Assembly: GCA_026929865.2 (NCBI GenBank)
Contig: CM049404.1
Span: 3,846,001 to 3,910,000, forward strand
Source: Hyperoplus lanceolatus
Taxonomy: Eukaryota; Chordata; Actinopteri; Uranoscopiformes; Ammodytidae
Length of the DNA: 64,000 nt
Reading direction: 5' to 3'
Shown: piece by piece, positions 22,171 to 35,333 of the stretch
How positions within the stretch are numbered: position 1 is the stretch's first letter
Layout of the letters: each line of letters begins with the position of its first letter
Notes under the pieces: generated by a model
Databases searched by the model: none
What the model saw: only the letters and a program-made list of their open reading frames with translations
Told to the model about the DNA's origin: nothing
Position numbers and translations under genes: made by a program

Positions 22171-23517
22171 ATGAAGACGAATGATACACAAGCAATGAAA
22201 AACTCGTATTTTCAATTAGTAAGACTTTTTTTTTTATCCAGAGACTATACTGTCGAGGTTTAAATGCCTTGTTGCAGACAGAATGAAGGACTTTGAATAG
22301 CAGATTGTTTTCCTGAGTGTAGGTATATAAAGCATGTCATTTATGATGGGCTTTGTAAGCAGATTATGATTACTTCGAAGAAATAGGAGCAGGCTAATAT
22401 GGAGAGAGGGCTCACAGTTTTAAAAAATATACCCAAATGTTTGTTTCTGCACCGCAAAGGTTTTGTTTATTGGACTGCGGAGCATATGTTCTGTTCCTGT
22501 AAATTGTTTTATCTTGGCAGGGGAAGCGACGGCCAAGGTGTGATCAGCCAAAGTTTAAAAAGCCACAAGGATGAACCTAGCCCCGTCCTCTGTATATATA
22601 ACGCAGCCCTCACACCTCTGTAGTGTTATCTCAATTGCAGCACCTGTTTAACGGCATTAGTAGAAAGGCTTCATGACTGGGCCTCTCAGGGGGAATAAAG
22701 GGGATAAACTCTGAGGACTTTTGGCTGCCCACCGTGGTGTCTTGGTTGTTGAACAAGCCATTTTTTGCACCCTAAGAGGTAAAAGAAAAAAAAAACTAAG
22801 CCAGTCCCCTGATTTTTTAATTTTTTCCTCTTCAGATTTTTTGAGAGAGCTATCATTGCGTGCAAATCTTTTTTTTGTGTTCCATCGTTCCTAATTAAGC
22901 AGGAGCAGTCTGAGATATCTCTCCCTAGAAATAACCCCACCGACCCAGCGCTACGAGAGGGCCTTCCACTTAAAACAAAGATTAAACTTGAATCAATATT
23001 CCAAATCCCACACACACACACACATTAAGATAAATGACGTGCTACACCACTGTCTGCATCTTAGTTATTGAAACCCCAAACTGCTGATTTGGTCCATTTG
23101 TTCGTCAGTGAATCCATTAAAAGTGTAGTTAACACCTCACCACTAAATCCCAGTGACAGCGGCAAAGGACTGCTCGATGGTTTGCCCACTAATGATGCAG
23201 TTAACTTGGGAGAGAAGAATGGCTTTGATCAGGGCCTACTTCATGGGGTGTGTAGAGAAGGCTGGGCAGGAAAAAAGTATATTAATGATATTTTAATCAG
23301 GGCTCAAGTGTCCTCAGAGGATCATCCAAGAAGCCTGGATTGATTGGGGTTAGTGTTCAGACCAGAATGCTATCATGAATCTGCGTCATTCTTTGATTTC
23401 AGCGCCTAATTCATCCATGGCTTTGTTTTTCCAAGATTGTGTGTGTGTATGTTTGTGTGTGTGTGCATTTGTGTTTGCATGTGTATGTGCATGTGTGTCT
23501 GAATGTGTGTGTATGTG

Positions 23518-23605
<88 letters not shown>

Positions 23606-25055
23606 TCGCTGTGTATTTAGGTGTCTGTGTGTGTGTGTGGTATGCATCGGCATGCATGTTAGTGTGCTGCTCTCCGTTGCGGATATCTTATTTAAACAAA
23701 TAAAAAGTTCAGAGGCAGTCTCAATAAATGTAGTTCACGTCTTTTTGATGCATGTATATATTTATTAATATGGAAAGAGCTCGCTTCCTTTCACAACCTC
23801 TGAGTGACACGAATGCCATTTTTTCAGAAATGAACCACTAAGTTATTTATAATGGACCTCGATGTAAATTTCAGCAGGCAGAGTGAGGGGAAATTCTCCG
23901 AGTCCATACATTTCTCAAATGTATAATTTACAGAATGCCTTCTTGTTTACGTAACCGCACCACACCACACCACCTGAAATGATCAGCTGAGAGAAGTGGA
24001 ACATGGTGGCAGACTTTGCTGTTTTGACGCAGATGCTCATTAATGCCTTTTAATGATGCATCATCTTTACATATTTGAAACGGATTATTCCTCAGTCCCT
24101 GGTGTCTTGTGCACACATTGTATAGGTATATCCGCCTCTTGTACATCTGCTAGTTTGCCCGGCTGTCAACAAAAAAAGGGCCTCCTCATTGATCTCTCAA
24201 ATACGGTCAGTTGCACGTCAGTCGAGCTAATGAGGTGAAACACATTTTGCCAGCAGCGGCTCCAGGCGTGCAACAGTGGAGAAAATGGAAAGAGCTTAAA
24301 AGAAAATGGCTACTTTGTGTTAGTGGTGGTGGGGGTTGGAGATGCAAGATGCAGCATTTGTGACAGAAATGTAGCCAGTCTTGCACAGTGTCCACTCTGT
24401 GTGCATAGTAGCCTGAACAGATGGTTTGCTACAGTAAGATACCCCCAGGCAACTGAAGCATTGTCAAAAAAAAGGGCCAGTCGGCACAAAGAGCCAGAAA
24501 GAGTACAGAGAGATGCTGGGACAAAAAACACTTTCATTACAGCTTCAACATGGCTACCAACCAAAAAGTTTAGAAAGCATCCTAACTATATAGTGTGACA
24601 TCCCAATCCAACTCTGCCTTCCTGATCTGTTATGAATTTTAATAGATGTGTTACCCGACTCATTGGGAGATATTTGCTTTGTTCTACAGTATTTATTCAG
24701 TAAATATTGTTGCTGTTTTTTCTTTCTTTTTATATCTCAGGATGCCACCCGACAGAAAATATAACATTCAATTCTTGACTGCCATTCCCTGTGACAGGCT
24801 AATAATCCATAAAAGTCCAAGCACACTATAAAATGAACAGTGCTGCCAGATGTTAAGAGCATTACACACAACTGTGTTAATTGAGCTGGTTAAACCGGGA
24901 ACTGTAGTTTGTTTGCACATAATATTATGCAGATGAATACATCTTTTTCGACAACATTGAATTAAAAGGATATCATTTAAGCTTTGGCTATGCTTACCTG
25001 TTGGTTAACAGTTGACAAGGTTTATTTTAAGTCATTTTTTTCTTGTGTCTTTCAG
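22171..25055. other. nphp4 intron with a large (GT)n, otherwise nothing recognised
   Basis: A GT-rich region spans 23438-23640, with a pure (GT)n core near 23527-23603. Frames in it that read as Cys-Val or His-Thr runs are microsatellite artefacts. No other feature recognised. Confidence 0.6.
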
Positions 25056-25108
25056 GTCAAACATCTGTTCCTCCAGCTTCTCCTCCAGATACTCCCCCAG
25101 GCCCCGGG
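25056..25108 (+). CDS. nphp4: nphp4 exon, small Pro-rich
   Basis: A 53 bp exon after TGTCTTTCAG, ending GGCCCCGGG|GTAAGA; start phase 1, end phase 0. It encodes the last two bases of a Gly codon, then QTSVPPASPPDTPPGPG. Human nephrocystin-4 has a Pro-rich linker ending in GPG directly before LSISQLAA, and here GPG is followed in the next exon by LSLSQLAA. That junction is the best support for such a small exon. Confidence 0.85.
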
Positions 25109-25185
25109 GTAAGACACCTTATGGACTATACCTAACACTATATTAAGCCCTACAGCTGCTGCCATGAAACATGGCTCTCTGTTAA

Positions 25186-25647
25186 GGGTTCAGTAAGCGG
25201 AATGGTCAGTTTAGCTAACTTCCTGTCAGTGACTGCAGTTAGCAGTCCCCTCCCTCGTCCCCACGTCACCACATGAATGCACTGCGGTCTTCAAGCAGCG
25301 GGTTATATGGCATCATCTCAGATCCTTATGTGTGATAAAACATTATAAAAACCATCAAAACAGAAATTGGGAAGGATTTTTACCTCTCCGCCATAGGCGT
25401 ATACACATTCACCCATCTGTCGGTCTGCACGTGCACCGGCAGTGAGCCGGGTGCCGGTTTGTAGCGTTCTCTCTTCTGATTGGTTATCAGTAGTGGGATC
25501 CCCGAAAAAGTTTATTTGCAGATTACATGCAGAGCGGGTGACTGAGAGATCGGCTTTATGAAACGCGCACACTATGTAAGTGAGCACAGTATGAATAAAA
25601 AGCGATTTAATACTTATATTAACATAAATAAATCGCTTACTTCACCT
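25186..25647. mobile_element. TTAA MITE (AGGTTCAGTAAGCG family), copy C
   Basis: TTAA at 25182-25185 and 25648-25651. Length 462 bp. Starts GGGTTCAGTAAGCGG and ends CGCTTACTTCACCT. Confidence 0.88.
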
Positions 25648-25806
25648 TTAAGTTCAAACTTTCTCACCAAAAGCAATTTATTCACTCTAAATGTTTTAGT
25701 TGTCTTTCATACTATAATTTATTTGAAAGGAAATCAAATCCTGTATCAGTGGATCCACGCAGGAGCACCTCTTCTAAGAATCTGTCCTGTAAAGCTGCAT
25801 TCTATT

Positions 25807-26083
25807 AGCCTGGAAATCCAGAGCCACATCTAGAACGATATAGGGTCTGGCCACGATCAATAGACCTTCCCAACTCAATGGGGAGTTGCCTGCTTTTAAA
25901 ATACCACTGCATGCAATTGGATAGCACTACGACCAATCAGAGCAATGAACAAGATGAATTATAAAGCCCTGTTCGTTTAGCGAACAGCGGGATAAAATAT
26001 ATAGCGGGTCAAATATAGCAATTTGATTGATAAGTCCGAATTTTCCGACATAGTCAATGAGCTCCAATCCAGACCAACAGGCT
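25807..26083. repeat. Probable MITE with weak ends (AGCCTGGAAATCCAG)
   Basis: Starts AGCCTGGAAATCCAGAGCC and ends CCAATCCAGACCAACAGGCT; the ends pair only partly and no target duplication is clear. The content resembles a dispersed fish repeat. Confidence 0.45.
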
Positions 26084-26677
26084 GAGCAAATTGTTTTGCA
26101 TGACTTTTTTGTTTGCTTGCTTATTGGTCACACAGATCGAGCACATCTGAAATGAATCCCAGAGTTTTAATGGATATATATGCAGCTGATTTAATTAAAT
26201 AATAATGGAGGTGTGCGGTTGTCTGACTGTTAAAAAATGTTAATCTTGGTGAAAGAAGATAATGTTTTTTCTGTTTGTCAGTCAAGACTTAAGTCGCCAC
26301 AGAAAGCTGGGGAATGTGATGCAGTGATGCTGCTGCTGATGATGATAATCATGCCTGGTTGCATCAGATCAGAGTAAATGTCACATTAGCATCAGTGTGT
26401 TCCTGAGGCTTCCCACAGACAACTCATATAATACTGAATCAATTCTGCAATAGGAAGTTTTAACTAGCACCATAATCACCCATCAATCATATCTGAGGTG
26501 GGCGACAAAAGACTGACTCATATCCCATCCTTAGTAGGAGACCACACATTGACTCTATTCAACACGCACCAACAGTGTGTGTTGCTGTGTGTGTATTATA
26601 TGTCTATTTGTCCTGTTGTGGAGCTAAGTTACAGGGCGTTACCATCATCCCTCAGCCTCAGTTGAAGTGCCAGACAC

Positions 26678-26746
<69 letters not shown>

Positions 26747-29700
26747 GGAGGAGTGATCAGCTTTGTTTCAGTGTTGGCTCTATACAGACTGTATTGTGGA
26801 CTCATTTGATGTTGAACCATCAGGGGGCTGGGAGTTGTGGGTGCACTCCACCCATGAACTCTACAAATGGACCTTCTTCTTCATTTGTCAGGGCGAGGGC
26901 GGTGGAAGCCTGTAAGTGGGCAGCTCCCGGTGGGCAACAAGACTTAGATTATATGGTCATACTGGTCAGCTATCACCCCTGGAACACACATCCTGCTTCT
27001 ACCTCTGGACTGTGTCTGTGTCTGGTACTGCTGCCTCTTTTGCGCTGTTGTCGGCCACACATACAATGTCTCAGCCACTGCTGCTGCTGCTGTAGCGCTG
27101 CTTCTAAAAGCCCTGTCTTTCTACATAGAGTTTTCATAGATAATTCCCATTAATATGGAGTTGTTTCATGTCATTTGATGATGCATATGATCCATATTGA
27201 GTTTTTTTTTCCCATTTTGGCTTGTGGGGAGTTTTATTTTGAAAGAAACAAACAGGGAAATCGTGAAACTAAAGTGAATGCTGCTGGTATGACTCTCAAC
27301 AGAGTATGTCAGTATATCAGTTACAGCAGAGAGACCCGAAACAGATGCGCGTCTCCCTGAAAAAATAGGCTTTGCCTCCTGAGGTAAAGTGAAGTGTCGC
27401 GGCAGACTCGCCTCCGATGGCCGTCTGCAGCGCGTCAGAGGTTGAATGTGTGGCCCTGTAGTGTGTACATGGACGGTGAAAAAGGTCAGACGCAGATTGT
27501 TTTTAGTTGGCTGTTATTTAAAGCGAGAATTGTACAGTAGATGTTCTAAACAGCGGACAATTTGGCAACATTAAAACACAATAGCAGGTTTAATTTTAAA
27601 GACATTATTGGTGACCTTACTGAGGACTGAAACCACAAGCAAAGGGAATGAAGTCTGTAAACTGATTTGCTTTGTTACTTTCACAGTAGTTTCTATTTAA
27701 AGTTTGCCAACATTAACTAACATTAGCCACTGTAAGCTACAGGCCGTACCAGACCCATTACAGCTGTATATATCAATGAATAAGAGTGTGTTTAATGAAG
27801 CTACATGTACTTAAAGAAAGATAAAAGAAGATTGTGTTATTTCTCGTTCAAAACTTTAATCGTCTTGCACTTATTCCTTATTTATTTATATACTTGAAAT
27901 GAATACACAGTGTGTCTAGCAACAAGACCAGATATTTTGAGTTGGTTGAGTCTAAGACAAAACTAAAAGTAAAGTGTAATATTTGCTCACATTGGCCTGG
28001 GTATATCCATGGATGTCCTATACATTCTCCTCTACACAGATAGTCCTGGGTAAATATGAGGATAAAAGAGCAGTCATTAGTGCACTGGCTGCTCCCAACA
28101 CACAGCATAGATCTCTATCTGATGGGCATCCAGGGTTTCTGCCTAACACAAATGGAGAGAGAAAACACTGTGAAGCCATGCCACAGCTGTTGGCAGTCGA
28201 CCCCCACGATTCTTCATGGCTCTTCTGCAATACAAATGCCCACTCACTGTCTCTCTGTATCTCTCCTTTCAAAGTTATAAAAATATACTTATTTAGCCAT
28301 CTTTAAATCATTTCGCCCGTTTGACCAAATGTTCCTCTCCTCTTCAGCATGGCTGTCAAGTGCCGATGAATCAATGGCATCCTCCTCTGTAAACAAGCAT
28401 CACGCTCCCCGCTCTGTCTGTGGGCATTGTTGGATCTGACTAACTTTTTTTCTGGCCCGCATAAATTATTGATCCTTGGGTTTTTGCCGTGGCGCAGAAT
28501 GCTAACGATGCTGTGGTATTTATAGCTAACATTTTTTGGAGAGCAGCTGAGTTGTGTTGTGTCTGTGTTGGTGATGATTTTCTCACATCGGAGGCTGCTA
28601 TCAGGTTTCCGGGTCATGTCTGTGTTGTGGGTGACCCAGGTGGTAGGTTGTAGTCTGTGTGCTAAAGGTGAGGCCATGTTTCAATTTGTGGCTGGCTAGC
28701 AGAGGAGGGGGGGGGGCTGTTTGGGCAGCTGCTAGTGGCTAGTCTGGGCCCAATATGTTTAGATAGAACAGGATCGTTTTATCACATGACTCTGTTTAGC
28801 ACAGGCGAATTATAACCATGCGGTGGAAGCTAATTTCCATGCCGATGTGTTATATTGATGTGAGTTATGTAAAGATAGATTTTTCGTGTCACACAATAAA
28901 TCGTATATTGTTTTATGATAATCACACCCAGCAGGCTACAGCTCAGCCCCTTACTACCACTCGAGGGATAGGTGTAGGTACCTCTAGTCAACTTGTTGCG
29001 TGAAGCTATAACGAGTCACATAATCATAAATGAATGCCGGTTACATTAAAGGCATCACCAAAACGAGTTGACCCAAGGTTGATAAAGCCTATCAGCTCCA
29101 CAGAACTCTCTGTAGTACCCCTTAACACTGGCGCAGGAGCTCATACAAATCAAAACATTACCTTGCATTTGGTAGAGATGTTTAATAAACACTCCCAACT
29201 ACATTTGATGCATATGTAAACCAGTGTGTTGGCTTTGAAGTCTGAATTAGGAACATTTGAATGCATTCAACCTTTATTTATACCTGAGAGATCATGGAGG
29301 GGACAGAAAACAATAGCATTGTATATACACACATTTTATTTATTTCTGTCCGACTGTATTAATACGGTATGTGTTACCTTGTCAAACTTCCTTTTAGGTA
29401 GAGTAGTACCTTTGTTCATCTTCCTGAAACCTGTTTATCCCATTAAATAGGTTTTTATAATATTTATAATAATGTTTATAATATTTGTAATAATAATATT
29501 CACCCCTCAATTGGTCTCTCGAGGATAAATAAAAGTTAAATAAATAAAAATAAATAAAATAAATAATATTTGTATGATCTATGTTTACTACATTTGTGTT
29601 AGAATGACTTTTCTCTGTCTTATCATTCAGTAGACATGAATCTCCCTGTTCTGTTCTCTGTCATCACACTCACACTTATAATTATCACTCATCATAACTC

Positions 29701-29782
29701 GCCTCCATCCCCCACTGTTCACACTTTGACTTTGACGCCCCATTTTGTTCAAGCATTTCTAATATATATATATTTTTTAAAT
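26084..29782. other. nphp4 intron with (CA)n, otherwise nothing recognised
   Basis: (CA)n at about 26682-26743, and (AAT/AAAT)-rich retroposon-like tails near 29455-29570. No exon or transposon boundary recognised. Confidence 0.5.
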
Positions 29783-29785
29783 AAT

Positions 29786-30187
29786 CCCTGCATTCCAAAT
29801 CGCATACGCTTTCTTTTTTTCTATCCTACACAAGATACTACTTTGATCATGAAAAAAATCTAGTTAGGATACAGTAGGCATACTAATGGGACATACTTTT
29901 ACTTATTTATTTCATCATAACATTGCGCCTTGATCTTGCCTATTGTTTTTATGTCTGTCGCGTCCCTGTTTGTTTTCATACGGAGGCTCCATCTATGTGG
30001 TGTCACCTCCGGTGCGCACTGGATTGTGGGTCAGAATTGTCCAATTAGGATGCTGTTTTCAACACTAAAAATGACGGCCGGATGTAGTAGACACTGGTAT
30101 TTCTAACCATACTAAATCTGTCCACAAGAATAGGGACATCCTTCTACCATACTAAATAGTAGATAGTATGTGTATTGGAACGCAGGG
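29786..30187. mobile_element. MITE with CCCTGCATTCC ends, full-length copy
   Basis: Ends CCCTGCATTCCAAATCGCA and TTGGAACGCAGGG, with AAT on both sides (29783-29785 and 30188-30190). Length 402 bp. The same family as 3087-4918, and in opposite orientation to 36297-36551. Confidence 0.82.
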
Positions 30188-30190
30188 AAT

Positions 30191-30350
30191 ATTTTTTGGT
30201 GTATTTTAACCTTTTATTGACCGTCAAGAGGAGAAAGTACGTGTGGAAATGGGAAATGGAGTGAGAGAGAGGGGGATGGCATGCAGTAAGGTTCCGCAGG
30301 TCGGATTTGAACCCGCGACCACTGTGACAAGGACATGACCTATAATGGTG
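30191..30350 (-). repeat. tRNA-derived SINE (minus strand), copy 2
   Basis: B-box complement GGATTTGAACCC at 30303-30314 and body motif GGCATGCAGTAAGG. It follows the MITE end directly. The A-box region is degraded. Confidence 0.65.
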
Positions 30351-30654
30351 TGTGCTCTTCCCACTAATACCCCTCTTATACCTCCTTTAAGTCTTCTTTA
30401 GACCCTTTGTTCTCAATGATTTATACCAGACATCTCTTCTCTATCTCTCCACTCTCATTCTTTATTGTCCTCCAACCTGTCCCTCACTGTATTTCTTTGA
30501 GCTTGTCAAATGTCAAAACTTTTTGAAGGTGTTTGTTGTACACACGTTAGACACACTTCACACACACCCAAGAAAATAAACTGAGTTCAGCATATACTGT
30601 ACGTGTGCACAATGCACATGCATAATGTCACAGATTAGTTCACCAGCAAACAAA

Positions 30655-30712
30655 CAAACAAACATACACACACACACACGGACGCACGCACGCACACACA
30701 CAGACACACACA

Positions 30713-30785
<73 letters not shown>
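30655..30785. repeat. (CA)n microsatellite with variant units
   Basis: Pure (CA)n from about 30715 to 30784, preceded by CAAA, CACG and CAGA variants. A (GT)n lies further on, at about 30914-30943. Confidence 0.9.
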
Positions 30786-30788
<3 letters not shown>

Positions 30789-30912
30789 TCCGTTACATGA
30801 AGTGCAAATGGGAACAGATGATCAGCTTGGCTGTTAGGGCAAACAGGATGGGTTCAGAACATTGGAAGCCAAGCAATGGCAGTACTAATTGCCTTGCTCT
30901 GCGTATTCTCTT

Positions 30913-30951
<39 letters not shown>

Positions 30952-31332
30952 TCCTCACATGCAGAGTGATTGTGGTGTCTTTCACACTCTCTGTGTGCAG
31001 GATGTAGTGACTCAATGTGAGATCACATGCGTGTTAGAGTGTGTGTATATGTGTGTGTGTGTTTGTGTGCGTGCGTGTGAGCGAGTAAAATGTGATATGT
31101 GCTTCGACATACTTGGGAGGACTGACTTGTGACAGCACATTGCTTTTGACATTTTAGGATATATTGAGTTGTTAGGACATTTCAACCAATCCTAACAGCT
31201 AAAACTGCTCATTTGAGGTTCACGACTATGTCTCACATGGTATTTGAGAACGAGCTAATCTAGGAGTGACCAGCAGTTCCCAATGAATATATTAATTCCA
31301 GAAAGATGTAATTTGTTTTAAATCTGAATTTT

Positions 31333-31512
31333 CTTTGGGCTTGTTTTTAAAATGCTTTATTTGACAGTTTGGAGAGACAGAGATGAAATGGGGCATAAAG
31401 GGGAATGACATGCAGAGAACGCCCACGGGCCAGATTCAAACCTTTGGTCTGCTGCTTTTGAGGACATAAGCCTTTATTAGGGGGACGGTGGCGCTCCCCC
31501 CAAAACCGCTTA
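31333..31512 (-). repeat. tRNA-derived SINE (minus strand), copy 3
   Basis: Body ATGAAATGGGGCA and GACATGCAGAGAACGCC is nearly the same as copy 1. The B-box complement is decayed to AGATTCAAACCT (31432-31443). Confidence 0.7.
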
Positions 31513-32092
31513 TTTTGTTTATGTGACATTTAGCTTGTACCATTTCACTTTCAATCATACTCCACCCAAAAACTGTCTAATCAATATTTGATATGTTGTG
31601 GTTGAACAGCAGCTGTGTTCAGTGTGTATAAAGTTCCTACAGTGTATGCTGTAATCCCATGTCAAATGAACCAGTCACCAGCATGACACAGAAATAAAAA
31701 CTATGCAATGTATTGGGACATCCAAAGTCTTTTTCTGGCATACTAGAACACCACATGGTCAGGGGCAATGCTGGGTAAATGTGCATAAGATAAGTTTCCT
31801 GTTTAAATATTTCACTCAGTGTAAACATCATGCATCTTCAATGGAGATTTGGAAAATGCTGATAGAGAATTATTTATAATTTATATATTTATACTAGGTT
31901 GCTAGGAACAAGAGGCCTCTTGTTGCTGTGGATACTACTGTAACCAATGGGTTATAACAACATATTAGTTTGCCTAAAGCAGGTCATTCACTTTGGTGTC
32001 TCTTGAGCTCACAGCTACAGCGTGGTCAATGGTTGCCTATGCTCCACATATTAAGTGGGTCACCATGAGGTGCACATTGAGTCTGCGTTGTA

Positions 32093-32225
32093 GGCAAGGC
32101 AAGGCAAGGCAAGGCAAGGCAAGGCAAGGCAAGGCAAGGCAAGGCAAGGCAAGGCAAGGCAAGTTTATTTATATAGCACTATTCAGACACAAGGCCATTC
32201 GAAGTGCTTTACAAGGGCAATATTA
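32093..32225. repeat. (GGCAA)n array and retroposon tail
   Basis: About 14 GGCAA units (32093-32162) run into GTTTATTTATATAGCAC and GAAGTGCTTTACAAG, the reversed 3' end of a fish non-LTR element. The pentamer is probably the element's own tail repeat. Confidence 0.75.
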
Positions 32226-33211
32226 AAATACACAATACACTTTAGAAAAGCGAATCAATAGAAATTGTTGTATTTTGACTTCTTTTTTTGTTAGATATGG
32301 TAGAAGATATGTGGTATGACTGGAGAATGTCAATTTGGTCAATCTTAAGACAGAAAGGAAAATCAATTCAATCATTAAAATGACCTCGAAAGCTTAAGTC
32401 AAGTTGATTGTATTTATGTAGTCCAATACAACAAATTACAGTTGTCTTTACAGGGATTGACAATGTGCACAGCATTGGGTAATCCTGTGAGGTGTGTCTT
32501 AGTGAAAAAGAGTTGGGAGTGAGGAGAGAAATAGGGAGAGGGAGAGAAGAGAGCTTGCAGCAAACAAAAGCAGAAGAGTGTTTTACGGAAATGCAGTGGA
32601 TATAAGTCTGAAGTTTGGAGCATATATTGCAGAGTTAGTGAGTGTACGTGTGTGTGTCCAAAAAATCAATGGGCCAGTCAACATCTCTTTTGTTGCTCAA
32701 TACGGTTCAATGCGGTATCTCCACTGTCTGCCATTTGTTTTGACAATAGCAGGTCCAATAACACTCACAAGAAGTGGAAGACACTTTTAAATGTTTTGAG
32801 ACCACCAACAAGTCCAATGATTATGTTCATTTGAGGCTCTGTTACTTAGCCCCATTGACTCAACTAATCATCTGGTGCTGAGTGATGTTACATCTCTACT
32901 CCTAACTTTATCCGCAAAGTCATTCTGGCTCAAGAAAACAATTCACTGCACTGGAAAGCAAACTGTTTTTATGTCTAGCATCACCTGAGTTAGTTCTCCT
33001 AAATAATAAAGTGGGCTGCAGCAGAAATGTGAAATACCTTAAATCAGGCTTATTTGCTAAAATGTATTTTCTGGTTTTGCCTAAAGTGACACAAATTGTG
33101 CCTTAGCAAAGCATTTCAGTCCTTTTTAGTACTAACCTGTTACTCCTGCATGAATTAGGGATGTATAGAGGACATTAAGCTATCCTTGTTTTTCAAGCAG
33201 GACTAGGCATT

Positions 33212-33485
33212 TGTGACAGTGGCGCAGTGGGTAAGGAGATCGTCCTTTGGAATGCAGGGTCGGAGGTTCGATCCCCCGTCTCCCCGCCACATGTCCAAGT
33301 GTCCCTGGGCAAGACACTGAACCGCACATTACTCTCGATGGTTCAGAGGGCGCCTTGCATGGCAGCTACTGCCACTGGTGTATGAGTGTGTGTATGAATG
33401 GGTGAATGTGGTAAGAATTGTAAAGTGCTTTGGGGCTGAGGAAATCGGCTAAAAAGCGCAATATAAGTCAAGTCCATTTACCATT
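33212..33485 (+). repeat. tRNA-derived SINE (plus strand)
   Basis: Head with A box TGGCGCAGTGGGTAAGG (33220-33236) and B box GGTTCGATCCC (33265-33275). The conserved middle TGTCCCTGGGCAAGACACTG follows, then the tail TGTAAAGTGCTTTGGGG and AAAGCGCAATATAAGTCAAG. A different family from the minus-strand SINEs here. Confidence 0.82.
33220..33275 (+). promoter_or_regulatory. Internal RNA polymerase III promoter of the SINE (A and B boxes)
   Basis: A box and B box at tRNA-like spacing inside the SINE head. Both look close to consensus, so it may still bind TFIIIC. Confidence 0.6.
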
Positions 33486-33892
33486 TTGAACAAAAGCAAG
33501 GCCTCATAAGTGTTATGAAACCTTAGTGTGGGACTTATGTCAGAGGTGTTATATATTATGTCACACCTAGGAATATCTGGCGGTTCCCCAGAGAGATGTC
33601 CAATCTCCTCTACTAACTTTTCTGCCTCAGCGGAACCAAACTTAAAAAGAAGTAGTATTGTGAAATGGCTTGTTCAAATGTACTTGTGATCCTGCTCATT
33701 AGGCAAACAGTTTTCCAATGTGCAACTAGTACCGAGTATTAAGAGCACACATCTTGCTTTTCTGAAGCAAAAACCTTTAAGTGAAGATTTATTTCAAGCT
33801 TTTCAGGATGTGCAAATATAGTGGAGAAAAGAAAGAAAGTAATTGTGGACTTACACATTGAAACAATTAGATTTTGTTATTTATTTTTTATT

Positions 33893-34073
33893 TTTAATAT
33901 AATTTTTGATATTTTCAAGTTTTATTTGACAGTACAGAGGTAACATAGGGAGACAGAGAGAGAGGGAGGATGACATGCAGTAAAGGTCCACGGGTCGGAT
34001 GCGAACCCGCGATCACTGCAACAAGGCCTGAATATGGTACACGCTCTATCCACTACACCACAGAAGCGCCCGA
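33893..34073 (-). repeat. tRNA-derived SINE (minus strand), copy 4
   Basis: B-box complement GGATGCGAACCC (33997-34008), A-box region CTATCCACTACACCACA near 34045-34062, body GATGACATGCAGTAAAGG. Confidence 0.75.
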
Positions 34074-34705
34074 TTTTGTTATTTCTAAGACATAATTGTT
34101 AAAAAATGCGTGTCGGGTGTTGTTGACATTGGTCTCCTTTCAAAGTGTCCTGCAACCGTCTAATGGCTAATGGCTAATTTGCTAATGTATGGTTTAAAAT
34201 CATAGAGGGAAATTGGAATTGCATGCACATTGCACTATAGTAACTTGCGTGGTAAATTCAGCATATTCTATATTTCCACATCACTAATTTCAACACTCTA
34301 TGATCAACAGCCTATTGATATGGGAGCAGACTACAATACATAAAAAAATGTGAATACAAAACAGTTTAATATTCTCATTTTCCCATGCCACAGAATGAAA
34401 ACAAAGCAATATGACATATGAGGAAAAAACATAATTTGTCTGTGCCTTCCAAAGAAATGCTACAAATCCATACTGAAAAAAAAAAAATCTTTTTGATGAT
34501 GTAACAATGCGATTAAGTTTTCAAAATATGACTGCTTCCGCTGAGGTGACAAGACATTGGTAGCAGTGACAATAATGATCTGGTTAATGATCAATTTCAT
34601 TTAAAAAAAATAAAAATAAAAAATGTCGGTTGCAACAGGAAAAGAAAAAAAGGGGGTTTATTTCTGATGTTTTTGATCCAATCATTCACTTGACCTGCTC
34701 CTTAA

Positions 34706-35143
34706 AAGTGGAGTCAGCGATTCTGGAGAACACTTTGACACAGTCAATCACAGTTTGTCAAAATCAGGTGTTTAATACACAGCCTAAGTTCTGTAAACTG
34801 GTATTTGTCAAAGGCTATGTAAAAAGAAAAAGAAAAAAAGAGGACATCGTAGCTAGCGACATGCCTATTTACAGAGCCTAGGCTATGTATTATCACAGGA
34901 TTTCTGTTCAGCGCACACAGAGTATGGACAGGTGGCGGATCGTGTGTGTGTGTGTGTGTGTGTGTGGGACAGCGGTGTGGGTGGAGGAGCAGGTGGAAAG
35001 GAAGAGGGCTTTACGAGTGCCAACAAAGCAGTGTAATGGTCTGTCGCTGTCACCTGAGATGGCACATGTTGTGTTGTTTTATCCTGACGTTACAGCCAAC
35101 AGTGCTCCTGTTGGCTATAACCCTTGTTGTTCCCTAATCATCA
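34706..35143. mobile_element. TTAA MITE (AGGTGGA family), copy 2, close to an exon
   Basis: Starts after TTAA (34702-34705) with AAGTGGAGTCAGCGATTCTGG and includes TAGCTAGCGACATGCC, as at 18691. Its far side ends near CCAACAGTGCTCCTGTTGGC and CTTGTTGTTCCCTAAT. The right TTAA end seems lost to an AAT run about 45 bp before the nphp4 acceptor at 35189. Contains a (GT)n near 34941-34966. Confidence 0.65.
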
Positions 35144-35189
35144 TAATAATAATAAGCCAAATCATCTGCATTGTCTTCTCTCTGCACAG

Positions 35190-35333
35190 CTCTCCCTGTC
35201 TCAGCTGGCAGCGACTTCACGCTACCCCACCATCAGCCACTCCATCTCCGCGTCGCCATGGCAACAGCAGCAGTCCTTTCCTTCTTTGCTCCATCCTTCC
35301 CCGTTGGCATCGGCCCACCAGCTGTCACATGTC
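35190..35333 (+). CDS. nphp4: nphp4 exon, internal
   Basis: A 144 bp exon after a pyrimidine-rich TCTCTCTGCACAG, ending CATGTC|GTAAGA, phase 0 at both sides. It begins LSLSQLAATSRYPTISHS, matching LSISQLAASPRSPT of the human protein, and goes on through a Gln/Ser/Pro stretch (SPWQQQQSF) ending HQLSHV. The Gln run is not in the human segment I recall and may be fish-specific. The linker is probably disordered. The polypyrimidine tract stands clear of the TTAA MITE upstream. Confidence 0.88.

Noticed and set aside
23406..23768. Cys/Val- and His/Thr-rich open frames
   Set aside because: Translation of a (GT)n/(CA)n microsatellite. The same applies near 20646, 26680, 30715, 36180 and 40085.
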